NCBI GenBank assembly: GCA_022843745.1
Contig: JALHNB010000004.1
Coordinates: forward strand, 1 to 64,000
Length of the DNA stretch: 64,000 nucleotides
Source: Anaerolineae bacterium
GTDB taxonomy: Bacteria > Chloroflexota > Anaerolineae > Aggregatilineales > Phototrophicaceae
Direction: 5' to 3'
Part shown: positions 25,377 to 33,946 of the stretch, piece by piece
How the letters are laid out: every line of letters begins with the position of its first letter
Position numbering within the stretch: the stretch's first letter is position 1
Notes under the pieces: generated by a model
What the model saw: the letters and a program-made list of their open reading frames with translations, nothing else
Told to the model about the DNA's origin: nothing
Database searches by the model: none
Program-made: the position numbers and the translations under genes

Positions 25377-26858
25377 ATGCGCGACACGGTGTTATTTTAT
25401 AATCCTGTCAGTACCAGTAAAGGCAAGCAGCGTCTACCCCTCTCCATCATGGCTGTCGCGGCGGTCATTCAGGACGATTACGATGTTGAATTTATCGACG
25501 GCAATCTGATCGACGACCCTGCCGACACCATCATCGAACGCGCCAAAGCGACGAAATCAAAACTGCTGGCTGTTACCTGTATGCCGGGGCCACAGATACG
25601 TCAGGCAGTGCCCGTTTGCAAAAAAGTGAAAGCCGAACTGCCCAATCTCACGATTCTGTGGGGCGGATATTTTGGGACGCAGCATTACGAAGTCGCGCTC
25701 AGGAGTGATTTTGTCGATTATGTGATTCAAGGGCAGGGTGAAGCGCCATTCCGCCAATTTGTCGATTTACTCCATAACGGTGGTGGGCTGCATGAAATTC
25801 CATCGCTGGCTTATAACGACAACGGTATCGTCAAGGTCAATCCGCGCGCGGCCAATGTGCCGATGGACAATCTTCCCTGGTTTCCCTATGACCAGATCGA
25901 CGTGGCGCGTTATGTCGGCAGAAGCTATCTGGGAACGCGCGTCCTGAACCACAACACCTCGTTTGGGTGTCCTTTTGCGTGCTCGTTCTGTGCGGTTGTC
26001 GCGCTCAGTAATCGGCGCTGGCTGCCGGAAAGCGCCAAGCGTGTCGCGGACATCGTGACCAACATGCAGGACAAATGGAATATCAACGGCCTCGAATTCC
26101 ACGATATGGATTTTTTTGTTCAGGAACATCGGACGGCTGAATTTTCTGAGCGCATTGCTGGCAAGGGTATTAGCTGGTGGGGGTTGGGGCGTGTCGATAC
26201 GCTGATGAGCTATAGCGACGACACCTGGGAGAAAATGAGACGCAGCGGCGCGAAAATGATTTTCATGGGTGCGGAGTCCGGCGACGATGAAACGCTCAAG
26301 CGCATGAATAAAGGCGGCAAAGCCAGCACGAGCATGACATTGGCGCTGGTTGAACGCATGAAACATTATGGCATCGTGCCAGAACTCTCGTTTGTCCTCG
26401 GCAACCCACCCGACCCCGCCGAAGACATCGAATCGACGATCCGCTTTATCCGCAAAATCAAGCAGATCAACCCGGCGACGGAATTGGTGCTGTATATCTA
26501 CACGCCTGTGCCGCAGGAAGGCAGCATTTTGCTGGACGAGGCGACTCGTCTCGGCTTCCGCTTCCCGGAAACGCTGGAAGCATGGGCCAGCCCGGAGTGG
26601 GCGAAATTTTCGATGCGCCGCGACCCCAGCACACCCTGGTTCAAGGACACCACGCGCCGCCGGGTGCGCAATTTTGAGTCGGTCATCAACGCCTATTACC
26701 CCACCGTCACCGATATTCGGCTGCAAGGGCAATGGAAACGCTGGCTGCGGATGCTTAGTGGTTGGCGCTACAAAATGGAATATTACGACTGGCCCTATGA
26801 ATTAAAGGCGCTTCAGCGGGTCGTTCATTATCGCAGGCCGGAGACAACAGGATTTTAG
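25377..26858 (+). CDS. B12-binding-domain radical SAM protein
   Basis: A 493-residue enzyme. Residues 1-140 form a Rossmann-like cobalamin-binding domain (LPLSIMAVAAVIQDDYDVEF, ILWGGYFGTQHYE, VIQGQGEAPF). The usual DxHxxG B12 ligand is not evident, as in many members of this class. The radical SAM core at about 185-400 has the [4Fe-4S] motif GCPFACSFCAV (CxxxCxxC) and the GAESGDDETLKRMNKG segment. Members methylate unactivated carbons or build lipids and natural products; no pathway is deducible here. The C-terminal 90 residues are basic and Trp-rich. Stand-alone gene. Confidence 0.85.
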   Translation: MRDTVLFYNPVSTSKGKQRLPLSIMAVAAVIQDDYDVEFIDGNLIDDPADTIIERAKATKSKLLAVTCMPGPQIRQAVPVCKKVKAELPNLTILWGGYFGTQHYEVALRSDFVDYVIQGQGEAPFRQFVDLLHNGGGLHEIPSLAYNDNGIVKVNPRAANVPMDNLPWFPYDQIDVARYVGRSYLGTRVLNHNTSFGCPFACSFCAVVALSNRRWLPESAKRVADIVTNMQDKWNINGLEFHDMDFFVQEHRTAEFSERIAGKGISWWGLGRVDTLMSYSDDTWEKMRRSGAKMIFMGAESGDDETLKRMNKGGKASTSMTLALVERMKHYGIVPELSFVLGNPPDPAEDIESTIRFIRKIKQINPATELVLYIYTPVPQEGSILLDEATRLGFRFPETLEAWASPEWAKFSMRRDPSTPWFKDTTRRRVRNFESVINAYYPTVTDIRLQGQWKRWLRMLSGWRYKMEYYDWPYELKALQRVVHYRRPETTGF

Positions 26859-26889
26859 ATTGTCAGTCGCCTCATCGGTTTATATCAGG

Positions 26890-26919
26890 TTGCCAGCACG
26901 CGCCTAATCAGGTTATACT
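26890..26919 (+). promoter_or_regulatory. Promoter of the cytochrome c lipoprotein gene
   Basis: TTGCCA (26890-26895), 18-base spacer, TATACT (26914-26919): a good sigma-70 match 47 bases before the ATG. Confidence 0.6.
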
Positions 26920-26966
26920 AGGCATATTTGTTCACAACTTCACAAGAATTGCCTGAGAGTATCAGA

Positions 26967-27599
26967 ATGAAACATTTTCTCCGCGCACTACCGATTGTTT
27001 TAGCCTGTTTGTTAGCCGCTTGCGGCAGCGTCGCCACACCCGAATGGGCTGCCGATGTTCAGGAGACCCAGGTCGCTCTGGCAGCGACATCCGCCTATGA
27101 AACATCTATCGCGCCGACGGCCACAGCTACGGAACCGCCTACCGCGACACCTGTTGAGCCAACCGCCACACCGATTCCGCCGACAGAAGTGCCAACCGAT
27201 ACGCCAGAACTGCCGACTTTAACCTTTACACCGACAGCCATTCCGACTCAAGCCGCAGCAGGCGCTAGCGTCGCTGGCGATCCGGTGAACGGTGATACGC
27301 TGTTTCATGAACTCCGTGCGGAAGTCGGTTTTGCCTGCGCCACCTGCCACAACCCTGCTTCCACGCAGCGTTTGATCGGCCCCGGTTTGCAGGGTATTGG
27401 CGAACGCGCGGCTACCCGTGTCGAGGGCCAAACCGCAGTCGAATACATTCACAACTCGATTTTGCATCCGAATGATTTCATCGCACCTTCCGAAGATGGC
27501 GGCCCCGCCTATCCTTCGAACCTGATGCCACAGATTTATGAGCAGGTCTTCACAGAGCAGCAGTTGAACGACATCATCGCCTATTTGCTCACCCTCTAA
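26967..27599 (+). CDS. Cytochrome c lipoprotein
   Basis: A 210-residue surface lipoprotein. Lipobox LLAAC with the lipid-bearing Cys at residue 19. A Pro/Thr-rich linker (about 45-95, repeats of PTATPxPPTxxP) spaces the domain off the membrane. A single class-I cytochrome c domain (about 110-210) has heme site CATCH and a probable distal ligand Met in NLMPQIY. The closing helix is LNDIIAYLLTL. It likely carries electrons outside the membrane; partner oxidase or reductase is not in the window. The start at 26967 is chosen because the signal peptide begins there, although the frame is open to 26928. Confidence 0.85.
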   Translation: MKHFLRALPIVLACLLAACGSVATPEWAADVQETQVALAATSAYETSIAPTATATEPPTATPVEPTATPIPPTEVPTDTPELPTLTFTPTAIPTQAAAGASVAGDPVNGDTLFHELRAEVGFACATCHNPASTQRLIGPGLQGIGERAATRVEGQTAVEYIHNSILHPNDFIAPSEDGGPAYPSNLMPQIYEQVFTEQQLNDIIAYLLTL

Positions 27600-27645
27600 A
27601 TCAAAATAGGGCGCTATAGGCTAAACATTAACGAATAATGGTGAA

Positions 27646-27669
27646 GGGCGCGCGGCTGTGCGCCCCTAC
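27646..27669. repeat. Short GC-rich inverted repeat (intergenic repeat family)
   Basis: A hairpin GGGCGC...GCGCCC followed by CTAC. On the other strand it reads GTAGGGGCGCACAGCCGCGC, similar to the end of the larger inverted-repeat element at 54951-55137 (GTAGGGGCGACCC). It lies between the cytochrome gene and a convergent kinase gene and may also serve as terminator. Confidence 0.5.
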
Positions 27670-27728
27670 AGATGCGTTCGAGGATGAAGTCTTAACTTAA
27701 CAGGTATGCTCTGCCGGATCGCCCCTGT

Positions 27729-29570
27729 TTACGCGGGAATGGTAAAATAAAATGTCGTTCCCTTATCCACTTCAGACTCCGCCCAGATGCGTCCGCCGTG
27801 CAGTTCAACCGCCTTCTTGCAGATTGCCAGACCGATGCCTGTGCCGGGATATTGGCTGCGGTCATGCAGGCGTTGAAAAATGATAAAGATGCGTTCCAGG
27901 TACTGCGTCTCCATACCGATGCCATTATCCCGCACTGAAAAGAGCCAATGGCCGTTTTCGCGTTTGGCTCCAATGTGAACTTCCGGCTTGCGCGTACTCC
28001 GATATTTGATCGCATTACTAATCAGATTCTGGAAAAGTTGCAGGATAAGCTGCTCATCACCTTTGATTTGCGGCAGCGGATCGTGCGTCACGCTGGCCTC
28101 GGCTTCGCTAATCGTAACCTCCAGAAATTTACTCGCTTCGTCAAGCACTTTCTGGCAATCAACCATTGTGAAGTCACGTGGCTGAGTTTCAACACGCGAG
28201 TAAATGAGCAGGTCGTTAATCAGGCTTTTCATGCGTACCGCGCCATCGACGGCAAAACCGATAAATTCGTGGGCATCCTCATCCAGCTTATCCGCGTAAC
28301 GGGTTTCGAGCAGTTGCAGATACAGGCTCACCATCCGAAGCGGCTCCTGTAGGTCATGAGATGCCACATAAGCAAATCGCCCAAGCTCCTGGTTTGAACG
28401 TTGGAGCGCAAGGGTACGTTCCTGAACTTTTCTCTCCAGATCTTCGGTATAACGGTGTAGTTCATCGAGCATGGCGTGGTTTTCGAGAAGAATCGCTGTT
28501 TGCTGGGCGAAGATCGTGACCAGGCTCAGATCATCATCGACAAACAGCGAACCATTCTCCAGAAAAACCATCACTAAACCCAATGGCCGATCACTTGTCG
28601 CGATGGGGACAAGCAACAAAGTCTCTGTCTCAAGCGTTTCCATCAAACGAACATCTTCGCTGCTCAGACCAGTCGATTTGTAGACCGCAAGGGATTCCTG
28701 TTTTCGCCACGCCTCCTGAACAATACCCCCCAAATACAAACTCGGTGATGAGAGCGATTTAGAGCTTTTTTGAATCGCGAGCTGCTGCTTCTCTTTATCC
28801 AGAAGCGCCACCGCAACGACTTCTGTTCCCATCGCTCGGCTCACCGACTGGTAGAGTTGATCGACAATTTCATCCAGCGTTTGATCGCGTGATTTTTGGA
28901 CATGCTGAAGATAATCGCGCAGTTCGGCAAGCTGCCAGGATTGACGAAGCCAGCGTGGCGGCGCAAAACCCAGATAGTAGGCGAGTATGAGCAGTATCGC
29001 TAAAAACTGGATGAGTGGGAGCAAGACAGGTGCAGTGTCCGGTAGAAAGGTTCTCACGCCTGCCAGTAAAAGCACGACCACCAGCAAGCCGGAACCCGCA
29101 GCGGTAAAGCGAAGGCGTTGGCGGACAACACCAACGCTGGAAAAAGCACCTTGCACAAAAGCGAACACCGCATAGCCATCAATAGCGACAAAATAAATAA
29201 TGAGGGCAAGCGTCACCAGAGGGGGCAGAGGCGTTTCAGCGAACAGCAGCAGCACCCACGAGACGACCATGCCAAACAGCGCACCTCTCAGAATCGCAGG
29301 TGAAACCGGGCGGAAATAGCGAACGAGGCGAACCAACAGATAGGGTTGAGCAAGCAGCGCGATCTGGCTGATTTTTGACAATTCCGGCAGGGGCGATCCA
29401 GTAAGTGATCTCACTGCCTGAATCAGGCTGCCACAGCCCAGGCAGAGAATCACCAAAAAAATATCGCGACGTATTTTGTCTCGATGCAGTAAATAATCTC
29501 GCAACGTAAGAATAATGAGCAGAATGAAAAAATAACGAGATAACAGAGACAAAAACTCGTTCAAGGCCAT
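27729..29570 (-). CDS. Membrane sensor histidine kinase with GAF domain
   Basis: A 613-residue kinase. Residues about 5-210 hold six or seven membrane helices, probably the sensor. A GAF domain follows at about 235-370 (GTEVVAVALLDKEKQQLAIQ). A coiled coil leads into the HisKA domain with phosphoacceptor VASHDLQEPLRMVSLYLQLL. The HATPase domain shows N box QLFQNLISNAIKYRS, G1 DNGIGMETQYLERIF and G2 GTGIGLAICKKAVELHGG. It is of the phytochrome-like (HDLQEPLR) subclass. No response regulator is adjacent on this strand; the second kinase gene lies upstream, 133 bases away. Confidence 0.9.
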   Translation of the reverse strand: MALNEFLSLLSRYFFILLIILTLRDYLLHRDKIRRDIFLVILCLGCGSLIQAVRSLTGSPLPELSKISQIALLAQPYLLVRLVRYFRPVSPAILRGALFGMVVSWVLLLFAETPLPPLVTLALIIYFVAIDGYAVFAFVQGAFSSVGVVRQRLRFTAAGSGLLVVVLLLAGVRTFLPDTAPVLLPLIQFLAILLILAYYLGFAPPRWLRQSWQLAELRDYLQHVQKSRDQTLDEIVDQLYQSVSRAMGTEVVAVALLDKEKQQLAIQKSSKSLSSPSLYLGGIVQEAWRKQESLAVYKSTGLSSEDVRLMETLETETLLLVPIATSDRPLGLVMVFLENGSLFVDDDLSLVTIFAQQTAILLENHAMLDELHRYTEDLERKVQERTLALQRSNQELGRFAYVASHDLQEPLRMVSLYLQLLETRYADKLDEDAHEFIGFAVDGAVRMKSLINDLLIYSRVETQPRDFTMVDCQKVLDEASKFLEVTISEAEASVTHDPLPQIKGDEQLILQLFQNLISNAIKYRSTRKPEVHIGAKRENGHWLFSVRDNGIGMETQYLERIFIIFQRLHDRSQYPGTGIGLAICKKAVELHGGRIWAESEVDKGTTFYFTIPA

Positions 29571-29703
29571 GATATGTCACCTGGAATAGATAAGTATTCC
29601 CCCATATCTGCCCGATAACCTCATTCCAAGCAAGATGAGTGACATTATACCCAATATCCCAGATATATATCTACAAAATGGTTCGATAACATTTCGATAT
29701 CGT

Positions 29704-31944
29704 TTAGTGCAGACGGTTGAGTTTGGTGGTCTCGATCCGCACCGTTTCGCCTTCCAGATCGGCACCCAGACCGGGAATCTCCAGCCCTACAGATGCGGTC
29801 AGCGGGATTGTAAAATAAACCGCCGTCCCCACCCACTGCTTGCTTTTAATCGTCAGAACACCGCCATGCGCTTCAAAAATCTGCTTGGCGGAAGTTAAGC
29901 CCTGGCCTGTCCCTGGTACACGGATAGCACGGCCTTCTTTGGTCGCAGGGTTGCCGCGATAAAAGCGCGTCAGCACATTCGGCAATTCATCCGGCCTGAT
30001 GCCAACGCCGTTATCGCGAACCCGCATATGGGCGCGGCCTTCCGAAATATCGTCACGAATTTCGAGCGTCAGTGCGCCGCCCGGTGTCGTGTATTTGATG
30101 GCATTGTCGATAATATTGCCAATGGCCCAACGCAAACGGCGCTCATTGCCCAGCACATGCAAGCCTGCTTTTTCGATAATCACGTGCAGCGTGAGGTTAT
30201 TGGCCTGGGCAATCTGCCGCCATTCATTGGCAACCGACCACACCAGCGTATCCAGCGGAATCGGACGCTGGCGCTGTTCCGGCATATCGCGCAGATTGGT
30301 ATCGGCCAATTCGCGCATTTCCACGACCATCTTTTGCAGGGCGACGGCATGGCGCGTGATTTCACGGGCAAATTCGGACATGGGGCTACGTTGGCCTGGG
30401 TTCGAAAAGGCGGATAGGGGCTGCTGAATTTCCTGCGCGATCTGCGTGAGGATTTTGTCGCGGGCGCGTTCCCGGCGCACATCGGTGGTAATATCGCGGA
30501 TCACGACAACTGTACCGACCCGCTGCCCGGTCAATGTCATGACGGCGGCGGCCTGGGCACTCAACATCTTGCCGTCCATGTCAATATGCTGCGGGCTGCC
30601 GAGCGAATAAAGGCCGGGTGCGAGCGCTGGCCCCAACACATCGGTGACATGCGCGATGAGTTCGTGCAAATCCGGGCTGTGCGAAATTTGCTGTGAGCCA
30701 ATCAGTGTCTTGGCTTTGTCGTTCATCAGGATCACGCGACCATTCGAATCCTGCACGAGGATACCATCCGGCAGCGATTCGAGAACAGCCAATAAATGCG
30801 TCGTTTCGCGGCGCTGGCGGCGTAAATCGCCCCGCAAAATATCCTGTCGCTCCTGGACATAATCGGCATATTGGTCAAGTGCCTGTCCCATCGTGCCAAT
30901 CTCATCCGTCGCTTTCATGCCCGTGCGTGCTGTCATGTCGCCGGATGCGAGTGCCTCAGCCGCCTGTGTGATGCGGTTCATGCGCACAATCAGAATATTC
31001 ACGCCGATAAACAGGCTAACCACGACTACCGCCGCGACGGTTGCCAGCATCAGACTGGTCAATTGCCGTCCCATCTCCGTCGCGAAGGGAACATTATCCG
31101 GCATGACAACACCAATCACGCCGAGGATATTCGGGCCAAATGCAAATGGAAAATAAGCACCCTGGTAAAGCATCGAGCCGATACGCAAAGATTGCGCAGG
31201 AATATTCTGGACAGCCCGTGCCGCCTGATCGAACAGAACGTCATCAAGCGCTAGTGCGGAGAAAGTCGATACATCCGGCGCAAATGTCGTTTGCATCAAC
31301 GTGCCGTCCGGCCCATAGAGCGCCACATCAGCGATTGCGCTGCCATGAACTTCCGCGACGATGCGGTCAATTTGCTGCCCCACCAGCGCGACTCCGACAA
31401 GTTCGTTATCCGGGTTAACCGGAACAGCGGTATAGAGCAAAATACCTTCAGTGGTGCGCATCAATCCACTCGCACCGATGTAGCCATCCTCCACCACCGA
31501 TGCGATGATAACTTCGTTGCTTAAGTCGGTTTCTGTGCTGATGGCGTAATCGGTCACATCAGGCGCGGCAACCCGTTGAATCCCTACAATTTCCACTCCC
31601 CGCGCATCGGTAACAATGATGCTGTCCAGTCCGGCACGGCTGGCAATCGCTTCCATCGCTGGATAGAGCGCACTCGCCTGTCCATTGGCAATGGCTTCCG
31701 GTACGCCGATGGTAAACGCGACACCCTGCGCCTCGGTGCGCTGCCGTTCATAAAGCGCGGCAATACGCTGCGAAACGGCGCGGCTGCTTTCCATCAGGAT
31801 ATTCGTCTGCGAGACGGCGAAATCTCCACTCAGGCTATTGGCGAGAAAATATGCGCCAACCATCGCGATAATCAGAACGGCTATAAAAAGCGGAAGCACA
31901 ATGCGCCAGCGCAGCGACACAAAACGCGCTTGTTTTGCTTGCAT
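29704..31944 (-). CDS. Membrane sensor kinase-like protein lacking the phosphoacceptor histidine
   Basis: A 746-residue protein. Membrane helix at about 13-33, a large extracytoplasmic dCache/sCache-like sensor (35-295), second helix about 300-325, HAMP, a coiled coil, and a PAS domain (about 390-480). A HisKA-like region and an intact HATPase follow (NIIDNAIKYTTPGG, DNGVGIRPDEL, GTGQGLTSAKQIFEAHGG). Where other kinases have SHELRTPL this one reads AQEIQQPL, so His is replaced by Gln (codon CAG). It may be a regulatory pseudokinase or use another residue. The start is the ATG at 31944; a TTG three codons earlier overlaps the ribosome site. Confidence 0.85.
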   Translation of the reverse strand: MQAKQARFVSLRWRIVLPLFIAVLIIAMVGAYFLANSLSGDFAVSQTNILMESSRAVSQRIAALYERQRTEAQGVAFTIGVPEAIANGQASALYPAMEAIASRAGLDSIIVTDARGVEIVGIQRVAAPDVTDYAISTETDLSNEVIIASVVEDGYIGASGLMRTTEGILLYTAVPVNPDNELVGVALVGQQIDRIVAEVHGSAIADVALYGPDGTLMQTTFAPDVSTFSALALDDVLFDQAARAVQNIPAQSLRIGSMLYQGAYFPFAFGPNILGVIGVVMPDNVPFATEMGRQLTSLMLATVAAVVVVSLFIGVNILIVRMNRITQAAEALASGDMTARTGMKATDEIGTMGQALDQYADYVQERQDILRGDLRRQRRETTHLLAVLESLPDGILVQDSNGRVILMNDKAKTLIGSQQISHSPDLHELIAHVTDVLGPALAPGLYSLGSPQHIDMDGKMLSAQAAAVMTLTGQRVGTVVVIRDITTDVRRERARDKILTQIAQEIQQPLSAFSNPGQRSPMSEFAREITRHAVALQKMVVEMRELADTNLRDMPEQRQRPIPLDTLVWSVANEWRQIAQANNLTLHVIIEKAGLHVLGNERRLRWAIGNIIDNAIKYTTPGGALTLEIRDDISEGRAHMRVRDNGVGIRPDELPNVLTRFYRGNPATKEGRAIRVPGTGQGLTSAKQIFEAHGGVLTIKSKQWVGTAVYFTIPLTASVGLEIPGLGADLEGETVRIETTKLNRLH

Positions 31945-32066
31945 AGGAATCAAACCTGTAACAAATTACGTTCTTCATTTTCATTATATGCGACATTATG
32001 AAAAAAACGCATCTAGCCTGTTAGTGCTAGAGGGGGTAATAAATTTCCAACGCATAAAACGTAAAG

Positions 32067-33053
32067 CTAACATGTTGGGTAGCCGCGACTCTCGAATGTC
32101 AGGGGGTCTACAGGCGCGTCGTTGATGCGCGTCTCATAATGGACATGTGGACCATTGCTGTTGCCTGTGCTGCCACTCCAACCGATGACATCGCCCTGGC
32201 GCACGAATTGCCCGACAGAGACATTCACGGATGTTTGATGACCATAATAGGTGCTGAATGCGCCATTTTTGATCGCGACAACGTTGCCATAGCCGATATT
32301 GTTCCAGCCTGCCTCGACAATAGTTCCGCTGTGCGTGGCGCGAAGGGGTGTCCCCTCTGGAACGCCTATATCAATGCCAATGTGAAACTGGTGAAAACGC
32401 TGGGTGAGAACACCAGATGTTGGCAGCCCAGCCGGGGCGCAGTCGGCAGTTTGCGATACAGGGGGTGGCGCTGTGGGATTCACGACCACCACTTCGGTAG
32501 GCTCTGCCGGAGGCTGAACGGTCACATCCGGCACCTGGGGAATTGGCACTTCGACAGGCGCTTCACCCACTGGTGGGGGTACAGCCGTCGGCACAACCGC
32601 AATGATTACAGGCGGCTGCGGAATCTGCGTGGCGGGGATTGCCACCGGGGGGATCGCTGTCGCGGGAATAGCCGTCGGCGGAATTGGCGTAGGCGTAGCC
32701 GTCGGTGAAGGTGACGGCGTTGGCGTGTCCGTTGGCAACTCAGCAACGATATTGCTCGGCAGATAGGCGCCGACAGGTTGAATATCCTTGCCCAGTGCGT
32801 CTAGCGGGATCACCCCGTAACTCGGCTGGCGATTATCGAGATAGGGGACAATTGCGGGATCAATCTGCGCAAAACGCGCGACGGGCGTTCCAGGCAGCGG
32901 CGGACGCGCTGTAACCAGAATTTGAGTCGCCAGTAAACGGGGTTCGCCACGCTCGATACCCAGCAGCCCGGCAACATAAACCAGCCCACTCATCAGCAGG
33001 ATCGATACCACAATAAAAAGACTAACCAGCGCATAACGTTTGAAAACACCCAT
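32067..33053 (-). CDS. Membrane-anchored M23 metallopeptidase with Pro-rich linker
   Basis: A 328-residue cell-wall endopeptidase (LytM/M23). One N-terminal membrane helix (about 8-30). Residues 105-205 are a long Pro/Thr/Ala/Val linker. The M23 domain (about 215-325) has metal-binding HIGIDIG (HxGxD; the usual HxxxD spacing) and GPHVHYE (HxH), so it should be active. It cuts peptide cross-links of peptidoglycan or activates other wall hydrolases. The single anchor and long spacer suggest action at a distance from the membrane. Stand-alone gene downstream of a divergent PHP gene. Confidence 0.9.
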   Translation of the reverse strand: MGVFKRYALVSLFIVVSILLMSGLVYVAGLLGIERGEPRLLATQILVTARPPLPGTPVARFAQIDPAIVPYLDNRQPSYGVIPLDALGKDIQPVGAYLPSNIVAELPTDTPTPSPSPTATPTPIPPTAIPATAIPPVAIPATQIPQPPVIIAVVPTAVPPPVGEAPVEVPIPQVPDVTVQPPAEPTEVVVVNPTAPPPVSQTADCAPAGLPTSGVLTQRFHQFHIGIDIGVPEGTPLRATHSGTIVEAGWNNIGYGNVVAIKNGAFSTYYGHQTSVNVSVGQFVRQGDVIGWSGSTGNSNGPHVHYETRINDAPVDPLTFESRGYPTC

Positions 33054-33148
33054 AGCTTACATTGTATGTGAATCGGCATTTTCCAACACGATATTAATAA
33101 ATATCTTGATTAATCTTAAGACCATCCTTTTAAACTAATACGTCTAAT

Positions 33149-33205
33149 AAATGTTGTATTGAATGATAAATCATGTATCGAACAACAAATGATGTGTCGA
33201 GGTAA
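33149..33205 (+). repeat. Three-copy tandem repeat, period 19 bp, carrying the ribosome site of the PHP gene
   Basis: Units at 33149, 33168 and 33187 share the pattern AAAT-nnn-GTnTnGA. In the third copy the variable end reads GAGGTAA, which provides the Shine-Dalgarno sequence for the GTG at 33209. Confidence 0.6.
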
Positions 33206-33208
33206 AAC

Positions 33209-33946
33209 GTGAGCGAAACCAATATCATGATGGGCAGAGCCGATCTCCACATGCACACAACAGCAAGCGATGGCGCGGCAACCGTGCAGGAGCTTTTGGA
33301 TTATGTGGCTAAAAAAGGGACACTGGATGTCATTGCCATTACCGATCATGACGTTCTCGACTCCAGTTTGTGGGCATACGAACGCCGCGAACAATACCCG
33401 TTCGAGATTATTCCTGGCCTTGAAGTCACCAGCGCGGAAGGCCATGTCCTGGGCTTGTGGGTCACGCGGCCTGTTCGAAGTGGGATGTCCCTGGCGGAAA
33501 CGGCGACAGCGATCCACGATCAGGGTGGTTTAGCGATTCTCGCGCATCCTTTTGAAATCCTTGTAAGCCCTGCCGCCGCATGGCGTTACCTCTGGCATCC
33601 AGAGGTGTTAATAAATGCGGAAATAGATGGATTGGAAGTTCACAATGCCGGAACACCCACACCGGGAAATAATTGGATGGCGCGGCGGGTGGCTCAAAAA
33701 CTCAAGCTGCCTATACTGGGCAACAGCGATGCCCACTCGCTTACCTCGATTGGCTGTGGCATTACCCGCTTCACAGGTCGCACGGCGGCTGACCTGCGCG
33801 ATGCCCTGGTACATGGCGAAACGATCGCTGAAGGCACATCATGGCCGATGATCGACTACTTGAGAATCTGCTCCGGTTCGACCCGGAGGATATTGTACGC
33901 ATTTTTGGCGACCAATACGCGCTCAATCCACCCGACCCGCTCATAG
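33209..33946 (+). CDS. PHP-domain phosphoesterase
   Basis: A 245-residue metal-dependent phosphoesterase (PHP superfamily, as in TrpH/YciV-type RNases or 3',5'-nucleotidases). Metal ligands appear in order: DLHMHTTASDG, ITDHD, Glu in PGLEV, LAHPFE, GNSDAHS. The GTG start at 33209 has GAGG 6 bases upstream; an ATG at 33227 is the alternative. The last 35 residues are encoded in the region that overlaps the next gene by 106 bases and do not look like normal family sequence, so either the overlap is real or the gene end is frameshifted. First of a PHP-GT4-MgsA operon. Confidence 0.8.
   Translation: MSETNIMMGRADLHMHTTASDGAATVQELLDYVAKKGTLDVIAITDHDVLDSSLWAYERREQYPFEIIPGLEVTSAEGHVLGLWVTRPVRSGMSLAETATAIHDQGGLAILAHPFEILVSPAAAWRYLWHPEVLINAEIDGLEVHNAGTPTPGNNWMARRVAQKLKLPILGNSDAHSLTSIGCGITRFTGRTAADLRDALVHGETIAEGTSWPMIDYLRICSGSTRRILYAFLATNTRSIHPTRS

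Noticed and set aside
25767-26732. 321-codon minus-strand ORF opposite the radical SAM gene
   Set aside because: It is the complement shadow of a well-supported gene with biased third positions.
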